From assembly GCA_905250075.1 (NCBI GenBank), contig CAJNOP010000359.1:1-64000 (forward strand): a stretch of 64,000 nucleotides of DNA, given 5' to 3'. The stretch comes from Rotaria sp. Silwood1. Its lineage: Eukaryota > Rotifera > Eurotatoria > Philodinida > Philodinidae. Positions 1-10,266 of this stretch are shown here, piece after piece (within the stretch, counting starts at the first letter, position 1; each line of letters begins with the position of its first letter). A program made the translations under genes and the position numbers. Below the pieces are notes generated by a model. It ran no database searches. It was given only the letters and a program-made list of their open reading frames with translations, and was not told the origin of the DNA.

Positions 1-344
1 ACACTAGGTCAAAATAAAATAAATGATTAAGTGAGAGGAGAAAACGCGTTCGATTCAAGTAATGTTAAAAGGAAATGTTCGTGCTTACAGTAATTATGCG
101 TGGAGAGTGAAGATTCTTAGCCTTCAACGGAAATGTTAAGAATCACAAACGTACAATTTTGTATTCCTTCACAAAAATATCAGAAAACTATTGGATCAAG
201 CCTACAGTTACATACTTGAAATCGAACCTCCGTTAATACGGTATTCTTTTAAAGATCTTTCAAATATGAGAAGTTTCTACGAAACATCGAAAATCTCAGG
301 TGATCTAAACCATCGCTGCAAAAGCTATTTTTACAGTTTGTTTA
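1..344. other. Non-coding AT-rich flank left of the MITE
   Basis: No convincing reading frame on either strand and no repeat structure recognised. It ends at the 8-bp target duplication of the hAT-type element that starts at 353. Confidence 0.5.
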
Positions 345-352
345 CTGTGTGG

Positions 353-1223
353 TAGAGTTGGAACCGGACAGGTTTTTTCTCTCCGGTCGGGTCGTGTCCG
401 GCCAGCAAGCGGCCGGACGAATTTTACAGCCAAACTGGCAAAAATCCGGCAAAATAACCGACCATAAAAGTATCTGTTCACATAAAATGTTGGCGAAGGG
501 AGAATTGAATATTCACATGCAGAAATCCGAACTAGGGGTGATCAATTTACATTTACGAAAAATTTATAAATCCAAAAATAAATTTTAAGAAATTGAAATT
601 TAAAATAAATTTTAAAAAGTTTTATTTATTTTGAATTTAAATTAGATTTACATAAATTTAAATTTTGTAAAATTATTTAAATTTATGTAAATCCAATTTA
701 AAATTATAATAAATTAACAGCAGATCGTCACTCCTAATCCGAACTGGAAATGAAAATTGGAACTGAAACTCTTCGTTCATATTTTATAGCAAGGTGCGTC
801 AACTTGCCGAGCCCAACATCGATATAAATTAGCTATTCAGATCAAATCTGTTTTTCATCTTAATTTCAAAAAAAGAAAAAAAGAAGCAAGTTTATAACAA
901 ATCTAACGCAAAAACGTAAATATTTATTTTTCTTGATCCAGGCAGCTGCTTAAATAGAAGAAGAGAATAAATTATTTGATCAAGATTAAACTGAGTAATA
1001 CACGAGAAAGAAATCGATAGAGATATAAAGAGAACAATCAATCGTTTATAGTCAAGTTGAAAATAAGATATCTATTGAGTTTTTCGCAAATACATTCTTC
1101 TGACTTGAAAATATCATAAAAAAGTCGTTTTCAGTAGAGAAAATTCTTGGGTGAAAACAACAATTTTGTAATGATGAACTGGCAAAAATCCGGTCCTGGC
1201 CGGGCCGACCGGTTCCAACTCTG
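353..1223. mobile_element. Non-autonomous hAT-type element (MITE), outer copy
   Basis: The ends are inverted copies: the left end reads TAGAGTTGGAACCGG (353-367) and the right end, on the opposite strand, CAGAGTTGGAACCGG (1223-1209). Both are followed inward by GC-rich sequence with GGTCGG/CCGG runs that stands out from the AT-rich surroundings. The flanks carry an 8-bp target duplication with one mismatch, CTGTGTGG (345-352) and CTGTGTGA (1224-1231). An 8-bp duplication with CAGAG-type ends is the hallmark of hAT transposons. A shared block (AACTGGCAAAAATCCGG) occurs in direct orientation near 433 and 1171. No transposase frame is present, so it would need a hAT transposase encoded elsewhere. 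A second element interrupts it at 533-736. Confidence 0.82.
533..736. mobile_element. Nested hAT-type MITE inserted in the outer element
   Basis: The 204-bp insert is flanked by a perfect 8-bp direct duplication, ATCCGAAC, at 525-532 and 737-744. Its ends are inverted: TAGGGGTGATC on the left against TAGGAGTGACG on the right (opposite strand). The interior is almost pure A/T and folds back on itself: the block near 645-668 is the reverse complement of that near 680-705. No coding capacity. Because the duplication is perfect while the outer element's has a mismatch, this insertion is probably the younger event. Confidence 0.85.
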
Positions 1224-1231
1224 CTGTGTGA

Positions 1232-1922
1232 TAGAAGTGTAACCATTTTGTTGAGTAGTGTCGTATATCCTGGAATTTGGAGATGCATCCTCATCTCCCT
1301 CACGGATGCCACAACTTCTGCAGGACATGGAATGTGCCTCCAAATTTCGGGAGATGTGACAGTGTTCGAAAACTTGAAAGTCTTTAAAATGCACTGATAT
1401 ACGGTTCGTTCAACATATTTTTTACGGCGGATCGAGTATGAAACCTATTTTATGACTGCCATGTTGTTGAAGCAAGCAAATCGCGCTTTAATTAAAAATC
1501 ACTATAAAAACGTTTTAGGCCAGACGAACGAAGTTTTCTTTGTCCAAAACCAAGTAAGTTGTTCAAAAAAGGGTATGCCTCGTCAATATATTATAGTATC
1601 TGATTTGAAAATCTGAAGTGGTCGTATATTTAATGTTGTCTATTTCTGCACTCAATGGAACTTATCACGAATAGGCATTATTTCAGAAAAACACTCACTC
1701 GAAGAAACAGAGTTGCTTCGAACTTTTTCAAACCTTTCATCAGGTTCGTCATCAAACTTGCATCAAGACTTCTCAGTACTTCAATCAAGAAAAGGTTCTT
1801 CATTATCTAATTAATGAGTTTTCCTCAAATCTTTAGAAACTTCTTCGTAGTTGACCTTTTCTCTTCAGATAATCACTTATTATCATTCTAATCGATTCAA
1901 CATCATAACTACTTGATCGACG
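1232..1922. other. Intergenic region upstream of the GST gene
   Basis: No supported gene. Two short overlapping minus-strand frames cross the MITE right end and this region but resemble nothing known. It presumably holds the promoter and 5'UTR of the GST gene; I see no strong TATA box close to its ATG. Confidence 0.4.
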
Positions 1923-2693
1923 ATGACATCAACAGTGGACGTAAATCTTCACCCTCATGCAACTGGAGAAGCAGAAAAAACAGTCAACGCTCATTCTGGC
2001 AAGCACGAACTTGTATTTTACTCTGCATGGTTTTGTCCATTTGTACAGCGAACATGGTTGGCTTTGGAAGAAAAAGAACTGTCATACGAATATCGAGAAG
2101 TGAATCCGTACAAAAAGGAAAAGGAGTTTCTGGAGATTAATCCCCTCGGTCTTGCTCCTGCTATCGTATACCGTGGGAAGCCCTTATATGAATCATTGGT
2201 CCTTAATGAGTTTCTGGAGGATGAGTTTCCAAATTCGAAGCCACTTTTACCGAAAGACAGTTTCGAACGTGCACGTATCCGATTGTGGATCGACCATTTG
2301 ACGAAAAAGGTTACGTCTGCATTCTATCGAACTATGCAAACTCAAGAAGAGGACAAACAAAAGGAAGCTCTAGGTGAGTTCGTTGACGCTCTCAAAAAAT
2401 ATCTGGACCAAGTCAAAGGGCCTTGGTTTTCGGGTGAGGAGTTTTCGTTGGCGGATATCACTGTGGCTCCTTGGATCGTTCGTATTCACATTCTCGAAGA
2501 GTACCGAGGATTCACAGATGAACTTGTTGGCGGGCGTTGGTCGGAATACAAAAGACTCATCAAAGGACGACCATGTGTGGTTAAAACGTCGTCAGAACCT
2601 CAACGGTATGTGGAAGTTTATCAGCGTTACCTGAAAAACGAAACTCAATCTGAAGTTGCAAAGGCAACACGAGCGGGAAAAGCATTACCATAG
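1923..2693 (+). CDS. Omega-like glutathione S-transferase, intronless
   Basis: A 256-residue cytosolic glutathione transferase expected to act in thiol transfer, dehydroascorbate reduction or detoxification. The N-terminal thioredoxin-fold domain (about residues 28-105) has the motif FYSAWFCPF with Cys38 as the omega-type catalytic cysteine, a cis-proline at Pro79 and the glutathione-binding Glu90-Ser91 pair. The C-terminal half (about 115-245) is the all-helical domain, with WFSGEEFSLADITVAPW as the usual substrate-domain signature. Length is normal for the family. The first ATG of the frame, at 1923, is taken as the start; an AATAAA lies at 2752-2757. Unlike most neighbours it has no intron, and its codons look richer in G and C. 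From memory, the motif set resembles fungal omega-like GSTs more than animal GSTO, so horizontal origin is possible. Family call is firm; origin is inference. Confidence 0.92.
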   Translation: MTSTVDVNLHPHATGEAEKTVNAHSGKHELVFYSAWFCPFVQRTWLALEEKELSYEYREVNPYKKEKEFLEINPLGLAPAIVYRGKPLYESLVLNEFLEDEFPNSKPLLPKDSFERARIRLWIDHLTKKVTSAFYRTMQTQEEDKQKEALGEFVDALKKYLDQVKGPWFSGEEFSLADITVAPWIVRIHILEEYRGFTDELVGGRWSEYKRLIKGRPCVVKTSSEPQRYVEVYQRYLKNETQSEVAKATRAGKALP

Positions 2694-5600
2694 ACACTCT
2701 TTTTTTTATGTACTTCTATCTAGTAGATGATCTATAATATTTTGATTTTCCAATAAAAATTATCACACATAATAAACTGGAAAACCGTTTTCTTATTTTT
2801 TCGAAATCAATCAATGCTTTAATAAATATTGTCATAATCAAGACCCACTTAGCAAAATGTAAACTTCAATTTTCAGTGTTTAAATTATAATCAAATGGCT
2901 GTTTGTTCAGAAAGTCTTATTGAAAAGCTTATAGAGAAGTATTTCACTGCAAAATAGTTCGTCGAAAAAAATTATACTGGAGTTTTTCCGGACAAAATAC
3001 TTTAATGAAAAAATTGATAGGTGATAACGATTTCTTCCACGAACGTTTCGCCGAAAAACTAGGTTTCAAGCTGTGTATGCGACCTAGTTTCGAGCGCTGA
3101 ACACGTAATTAAAGCCAATTTTTTCTATCGTCAAGAAATTTGTATGACTTTTAGGGTGTTCCTGTTAAATTGACCCTCGAGTTTTCTTTTTTTCTGAAAT
3201 AATTTCATATCAAAAGATGTGTCTGGACAAGATCTACGTTTGGTTATAAAGAAAAGCTGTATTACCATTTGTAGCATGCAAGAAAACACGCTATATGTTA
3301 ATCACTCAAATATGATGAATCTATAGCATAACCTGTCTTCTGTTTAATGAAACGCTTGCGACCTCAATGATCAAGCCGTTTGTGAGATAATGTCAAAATA
3401 CTGAAGACATATTTTTTAGCGGTTTTTTTAGGGTACGAAATGACCTTTTTATACTCGTTTCAGTTCGTGCTTTTCACAAGTAAAAGCAAATGACATAACG
3501 TTTTGTATTTGACTATGGTTTAGCAAGACATGTCATCTGAAACATTTAAATCAAAAATCAAAACATTTTCTTCGATAGTCTAGGGGAATTCTGTAGTGGA
3601 TCTTCTCTTAACTATCTGCTTGAACTAAATTATCAAGTTCTACTTTGTGCATAAAAAATCTGTATGCACGCATAGTTGATAAATTTGTTCGGTAAGATTT
3701 ATAGTTTAATCTCTGTTTAGAAAAAAATGTACAGATCTTAGAATTATAATTAGATTCAAAGGTATTTTTAACTGAGTAAAATAGATTATTATCTTTCATC
3801 CAGTTATCGTACATGGAGCGATGGTAACGAAAACTATAATAAAGTGATAATATTATTTTGAGCAGTTTTAATTCTCTTTATTAATATGATGATCATCGAC
3901 AACAATCAAGCAGCAAATCCAAGTCATTTTGTTGTAAATTGATAAGTATTGCCAGCAAAATAAAAGTTTCAATATAAAAAAAAACCAGCAAATAACAATA
4001 TATTATTCTCAAAATATTCAAATTCAAGCATAAAAATAGTTTCTCTGTTCTTTTACTATTATATAACTAAAAGTATAAAAAATAATAATTTTTTTCGATT
4101 GCATAACAATCACAGAGAATGAATTGGTATTTATATTTTATTGCTTGATCAGAAACTTTTCTTTTGATGCTGAAAAAAGAGCACCGAAAAAAATACTTAC
4201 AGATTATTTAATAATCTTTAACATCACTTCTTTCCTCTGTTTTCTATGTATAAGTATTAATGGATTTATCAATAATGAACATATGGTGAGTTCGTATATC
4301 TTTAGAATCATCTGGGGTGTGAGTGTGGATAAAGAGATGATGCAAATCCACACCCACAACCTCGAGTATAAAGCGTAAATTTTTGTCTTTTTGAATGATA
4401 TCGTTACGCATACCATTCAGCTATTTGGTGTAACCATTCTGTAAATTTTAAATTGATATACTGGTGAATGAAAACATTGTAAAGAAAATGTTCTTTGAAA
4501 AGAACATTCAGGTTTAACGGGCTGAAATAGTCTAACAACATCTGCATATCCTAAAACTTTTTGGAATATTACGTAAATGTAGACGTGGTTGAAAAGAAGA
4601 CTCACATTCCCATACGCATGTACCCGCTAATCATTCGATCATCGTTTTGTTTTACGCATGCAGTGACATACAAACAAGGCGATGAAGCATACTTAACTTA
4701 TGTGTTTTCGTACATCTTGTTTCTCTAGATAATTTCTCAACTGACCTTTGATCGAAAACATGGTGAGAAATTTGTCAATGAACGAGATCAGACCATCTCG
4801 AAGTAGTTCGATGGGAATGAAATGAACTCAAAGCGGCTAGATCTTAAGATTTTATCTGCTTGTACTCCTAGAGTAGTTACTAATAATTGCTATTAAACTA
4901 GAAAAATTGTAGTTATTCGGTTTTTTAGGAAACAAAACTGGTGTACTAAATGGTATATTCGAACCTTCGCTGAAAAAAATGTATTGCAACGAGTACTTCG
5001 TGTTCTAAAACACGACATATTTTCTATTAATGTTAATGCAGACTTTTTGTGATTATATTATGACAAAAAAAATTGACAAAGAAAAACTGTTGATTTATTC
5101 TACTTTTTTTGTTTTGAGTGTGAATCTTTTCATAATCATTTGATAGATCCTAATGAGAACTATCGATTAGTATACAATACCGGATGGATCTATGCGTTTT
5201 AATCAACAAAAACTTCTATACCACCATTTAAACATATGCATAGCAATACTCAACATAGAGCTATTTTCACTATTTGAGAAAGTGACGTACCTTTTCACTT
5301 TTTCTTCATGAATTTCTTAGCATCATTTGTTAGATCTTGTTCAGATTTAACGATTGATATCAAATCTAAAGAGCACTAAATGATATTCTTCACAAGAGTT
5401 GATTAGCCGTATACGCCATGAATCATAGCTGAAACGGTCTAATTTTATATAGAGAGCGACTGAATAGATGAGCCAATGAGTTGAGTATTCTCTCACACAA
5501 AACAATCTACGACCTAATTTTGAAGATATAAAACATGGATAAATCTCAATTAGCTGACTCATTTTGTATACAATAAATAATTCCATTAAAAAGTCTAATG

Positions 5601-6159
5601 CTATCAATTATAGACTTCTGAAAATCAGAATGACAAAACAAGTAATATAAATTAGATTTTATGAGACGGTTACGGGTGATTTTACTTCATAACATCACCG
5701 CCTTTTGTAGACTTTGTTGTTCATTACAACTGTAAGGATAGCTACTTGTACGATCTGATATTTAAAATTGTTTAGCTAACTTTTAGCTGAGTTTGTGATA
5801 TTTTTTTGGGCATAAATATTTGTTCCTATATATTTACAATAAAGAAAATGATTTCAACGTCAAGGACGTTAATGCTGATCAATAGCAATCTTTCTATTTT
5901 TGCTGTAACACAATAACTTTCGTTGTGATTATGTTTATTCTAGAATTTAAATACGTCAGTATGATTTTTTTTCATATTTGAAAAAACTCTCAGTAAGTTT
6001 CTATGGATGCAGATACAGTAACATATCGACATATGGAAAAAACATTTTGAATCAAGATGATACCTCTTACGTTGTTATGTAAAGTTAAAGCCTTAGAAGA
6101 ACACTTTTTCATAATTTTTTTCAAACACTGAATCATTTTAAAAAAAGGAAATTGAGTCC
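2694..6159. other. Long intergenic region without recognised genes
   Basis: About 3.5 kb of AT-rich DNA. Only short frames of low-complexity composition are present. It contains the GST polyadenylation signal near its start and a small telomere-like inverted repeat at 4314-4363. Nothing else recognised. Confidence 0.5.
4314..4363. repeat. Telomere-like fold-back repeat, copy A
   Basis: The left arm GGGGTGTGAGTGTGGAT (4314-4330) is matched by an inverted right arm ATCCACACCCACAACCTC (4346-4363), separated by about 15 bp. The G-strand/C-strand asymmetry and hexamer-like GTGTGG period recall the TGTGGG telomere repeat. Related copies lie at 32600, 35101 and 40564. Confidence 0.6.
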
Positions 6160-6167
6160 TATATAAA
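6160..6167 (+). promoter_or_regulatory. TATA box of the vWA/EGF gene
   Basis: TATATAAA, 52 bp before the ATG at 6219. Transcription starting about 30 bp downstream would give a 5' leader of roughly 30 nt. Supported only by motif and position. Confidence 0.5.
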
Positions 6168-6218
6168 CAAGACAACAACATATAGCAACAATCATCATTC
6201 AAATTACAAATCATCACG

Positions 6219-7990
6219 ATGCAATTAAAACTAGTATTGGTATCGATATTCTTCGTGTAAGTTTTTTTTTCTTGTTTTCGATATTTTACACAAAAAATTT
6301 CTTGTTATCTGTAGATATTCTTCCTGGTGTATCGTAGGTAAGCATCGAACAGTCGATAGAAAATAAACTTTTTCAACATCATTATTTTTAGGACTAAATA
6401 CTTATACTTCATCATCGGCTGGCTGTGGATGTTGTCCATTACCAAAATGTGATGTCAAACCATTCTCATGCTCATCAAATATAGATTGCGAATGTTTACA
6501 AATGACAGTGACCGGTGGTGGTATTTGTGCTAATATAGTCATATCTTGTTCGGCTTTAACTCAATGTGAAGCTGATAATCAAACATGTTCAGTACCTAAT
6601 ACAATTTGTGTCAATAATACACGTTGTGATGTACCAGTTTGTTATCCAATCGCATTAGCTACACCAAAAATGTGTCCACCATTAACTTCAGGAAATGCCA
6701 GTACTAGTCTTCCAAGTAAATACAATGTTTATTATAAATTAATCTGTAACTTTTCATTCGTTACAATTTGTCTATGATCTTTTCTTATACAGTGATGATA
6801 CTAAAACTTCTTCTAAATAATGTTTATATTTTTCTTCATACCAAAATCAACCATTATGAATGGTATGATTCATCCTTTTATTTTCAGCAACAACAATAAA
6901 GATACATACAACAACAACAGAGAGACTACCACCAACAACAGGGATGCATACAACAGCAGAGATACGTACAACAACTAAGATGCATACAACAACAACAGAG
7001 AGACTACCACCACCAACAACAGAGATGCATACAACAGCAGAGATGCGTACAACACCAGAGATGCATACAACAGCAGCGATACATACAACAGCCACAGAAA
7101 GACCAACAACAACGATGACCACCATAAATGCTTGTTCTAATGGAACTCGATGCTTGAATAATGTAAGATAATGGCTACATATTATTTTATCAGAAATTCA
7201 AAGCATTACTTTAATATTCTAAAATCAATAGGGAACATGTCAACCATCTGGAAATAGCTTCTTCTGTTTATGTCCTGGATCATACTATGGTTCTAACTGT
7301 CAATACGTAGGATCATCAACTAGTCTTAGTGTCGTTGACGGAATTATTAATGGTTCAAACATAACTTATGAACGCACAGTAGAAAATGTTCTAAATCGAA
7401 ACAATTGGACTAACATTGCTGCTGTCGTTGATGTTACTGGTTCAATGTTATCCTGTGCAGCTGCTGTTTATAAATGGGTGATATTGTCATATGAACGCGT
7501 TAATAAAATTAAATATTATGTCTTCTTTAACGACGGTGATGATAAGCCTCAAGCAAATAAGACTATTGGTTCTACCGGAGGTCTTTATGGTATTGATGCT
7601 TCCAATTTGAATACAGTGTTAAATACTATGAAAACAGCAATGAAAAATGGTAATGGTGGTGATATACCTGAAAATGATATTGAAGCATTACTATATGGTA
7701 TTAAAAAATGTCCGACTTGTTCAAATATTATTCATATAGCTGATAATCAAGCAACACCACGAGATATGATTCTATTGAAAAATGTAACTAAACCAGTCAA
7801 AGTTATTGTTTGTCAGTTGAATGGAAATGCTTTAAATACGAATCTGATGAATATTGCTTCTAATACAGGCGGTTCAATTCATACACTCGAACAAGATATA
7901 TTAAACTTATCAGATATTCCAATAAATGGTATAATTACTATTGGAACTCGAACTTATAGAAAAACGGCAACAGGTTATGTTCTCGTTTAA
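6219..7990 (+). CDS. Secreted Cys-rich / Thr-rich / EGF / von Willebrand A protein
   Basis: Five exons (6219-6256, 6315-6337, 6392-6715, 6888-7162, 7232-7990) give 472 residues. The start is a hydrophobic signal peptide (MQLKLVLVSIFF...). Exon 3 encodes a cysteine-rich module with about 16 Cys. Exon 4 encodes a Thr-rich, mucin-like stalk with imperfect repeats of the type MHTTAEMRTTPE, likely heavily O-glycosylated. It is followed by one EGF-like domain with six Cys (CSNGTRC ... CLCPG..YGSNC) split by intron 4. The remaining ~230 residues resemble a vWA domain: VVDVTGSM supplies a DxTxS-like MIDAS metal site and IHIADNQA a second core strand. It is probably an extracellular adhesion or recognition protein. 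A TATA box is at 6160 and AATAAA at 8178-8183. I recognise no named orthologue; domain calls are by motif. Confidence 0.8.
6888..7130 (+). repeat. Tandem coding repeat of the Thr-rich stalk
   Basis: Imperfect units built from ATGCATACAACA / GAGATGCGTACAACA and GAGAGACTACCACC blocks encode the MHTT/EMRTT/ERLPP stalk. Two long blocks (around 6900-6940 and 6980-7025) are near-identical, indicating recent internal duplication. Such arrays often vary in copy number. Confidence 0.75.
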
Positions 7991-9175
7991 AATTGAAAAG
8001 AACTTTTAATGTTTAAAAATAATCATGGATGTTATAAGAGTGATATATACAATTTATATTTAACAGAACTATGTTCATTTTACCTATCGCATCTTTTCAT
8101 TGAAAAAAAAAACTTCATTTATTTAGATAACATTATGAAACTAATAATTTCTGTATTAACTCTTCTATCATTATTCAAATAAAAGTCGTTCAAAAGAAAA
8201 ACATTCTCAATATTGTTTTATTCTAATTAACACTCTGAACATATGACTATAAAAAGTAGCATCATAGTTGATAATTATAAGTACTCTGTTTGAATGAGTT
8301 ATTGAAAAATACTTTGATAAAACAGAAATCTAGAAATTGATAGTGCATCTTACAAAAATGTCCAATGTTGACAAAGGATTTACAGCAAAATATACCATTT
8401 TACACAAAAACGTTCGATTTTTTCGTCACTCTATTTGACAGCACTTTTAGCGTGCTGAAACTCATTCAAATTCAAACTATGAGCCTCGAAAAGGTCAGCT
8501 CATTGTCCTGAAACAAGAAGTCCAATAAAAATGTTGCAGTCATATTTACAAAGAACACAAAATTTTGATTCTCACCTAATGTTTTCAAATTTCTATAGAC
8601 TTCTTTATGAGATCGAAAAATGAACGAACATGTTAGCAAATTACTTTTCGATAACTCATTAGTAAAACACATAATGTTTCATAATATAAATGTAATATTA
8701 TATTCAAATATTTTTTTTTGATTTCACTAAGCAAACATAATTTTGACTGTTGTCAACACTTGGGATTCAATGGTGTCAATATTTTTAAAAAACGCAATAT
8801 ATATTATTAATCACAGATGTTTTAAATAAACTCTTCGAGTTTATATTCATTTGTTTGGTCTTTATAGAAACACACGATAGATGACGCTGTTGGCAATTAT
8901 TGATATGTTACAATAATTACATAATATTATAAGATATTTTAAAATGAAATAAATACATTCATCTTTGTTTTTTCTTATATAGTACAAAAATAAAAATTTA
9001 CTGCAAAAGAATATTGAATTACTGTGTCTTACTCTCTTTTTCTTCTATTTCATTTTGTGCTAGTCAGCTGCTTTCAATGAGTCATAATCTGGCATACACT
9101 CGATATGTTTGTCAATATTAGGTCCATGTGCTATTTTTTTCGTCATTTTTGATATCATATACTACAGATGTGTTA
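7991..9175. other. Intergenic region
   Basis: AT-rich, about 1.2 kb. It holds the 3'UTR of the vWA/EGF gene (AATAAA at 8178-8183) and the upstream region of MOSPD. A splice-acceptor-like TACTACAG at about 9161-9168 lies just before the MOSPD ATG. No other gene seen. Confidence 0.45.
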
Positions 9176-10117
9176 ATGTCCGTATTAACACATTTGAATA
9201 AAAATGTTTCTCAATTGCCTTTTTTCTGTTCATCGAATTCTCTTGTATTTTATCTTGGTAAGATAAGAATCATAGTCTGTAAATTTACTTTTTTTTTCTT
9301 AGATGATTTCACCAGTTTTTCTCAAGTGCTAACACTCTATAACCCATATGAATTTTCTGTTCGTTACAAAGGTTATTATGATGTTCTTTTTTTTTCTGTT
9401 ATCAAATATTAAAAAACGTTATCTTTTATCTTTTTGTTGTTGTTGTTGTTAGTGTTATGCACAGCTTCACGAACCTATTCTATTGCAGAACCACAAGGAG
9501 AAATTCATCCACAACATTCAGTTGATATGTAAAAGAAAAAAAAAGATTAGATAAAACTATTTATTTTTAATTTTTAATCATTAGAATTGTACGCCTTCTT
9601 GATACATCATCAAATGAAAATGTTGTACATAAAATTCGTATACAATATTTCGATCATCGAAAACCACAAGATCTTATAGGCAAAAGAGATATTACATGTA
9701 CGATATTATCTTATAAACCATTAGAACAAAATTTTGATGATGAAATTAATAATTCATCTAGTCGAATAAGAACAACAACAACAACAAAACTTACACAACA
9801 AGAAACACGTAAATGAGTAAAATTAAATTATTTTTAATGATAACCTTGTTTTTCCTATAGGAGATCCATTAGTTATTTTGATTTTAATTATTCTGGGTGT
9901 TATATGTGCTTTAATACTCATTTTACCAGCAATATCTGATAATGAAAGTAGCTTAAAAATATATCTACCATCTTATTTACATATGACAACTAATTCAAAA
10001 GTTGTTGCTAGCTATATTCTTGGTAAATTATTTTACATTAATTTATTTTGATAAGTATAGTTTTGAGTTTTTTATTTTTTTTTAGGCATTTTAACTGTAG
10101 TCTTCATTCGACGATAA
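9176..10117 (+). CDS. MOSPD1/MOSPD3-like MSP-domain ER membrane protein
   Basis: Six exons (9176-9257, 9303-9371, 9453-9528, 9585-9808, 9861-10022, 10086-10117) give 214 residues, the length of vertebrate MOSPD1. The N-terminal major-sperm-protein domain includes LVFYLDDFTSFSQVLTLYNP, split by intron 1, and continues through the VRLLDTSS strand and the DLIGKRDIT region. A Thr-rich linker follows, then two C-terminal membrane segments (LVILILIILGVICALILILP and KVVASYILGILTVVF) ending in RR. Family members tether the ER to other organelles by binding FFAT/FFNT-type motifs. The ATG at 9176 is chosen because it leads into the domain with no room for more upstream coding. TMEM104 starts 149 bp after the stop on the same strand. 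Confidence 0.93.
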
Positions 10118-10266
10118 TGATAAACAGTTTTGTTCACACTGTTTTTTTTTGTATATATCTTTTTCTTGTTATTGTGTGTGTTATATTCGGTGCTAACACA
10201 AATATCTTTTGTCATTCTTTCTTAAATAGAAGATTTCTTCTTATTTAACTCTAGAAAACAAAAAAA

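Noticed and set aside
349-588. 79-codon plus-strand frame near the left end
   Set aside because: It starts within the MITE end and crosses the nested element boundary; composition and repeats explain it.
1052-1394. Two overlapping minus-strand frames of 86-87 codons
   Set aside because: They run through the MITE right end into intergenic sequence, with no domain or splice support.
6847-7125. Minus-strand Val-rich frame opposite the Thr-rich stalk
   Set aside because: Antisense shadow of the ACA/ACC repeat array.
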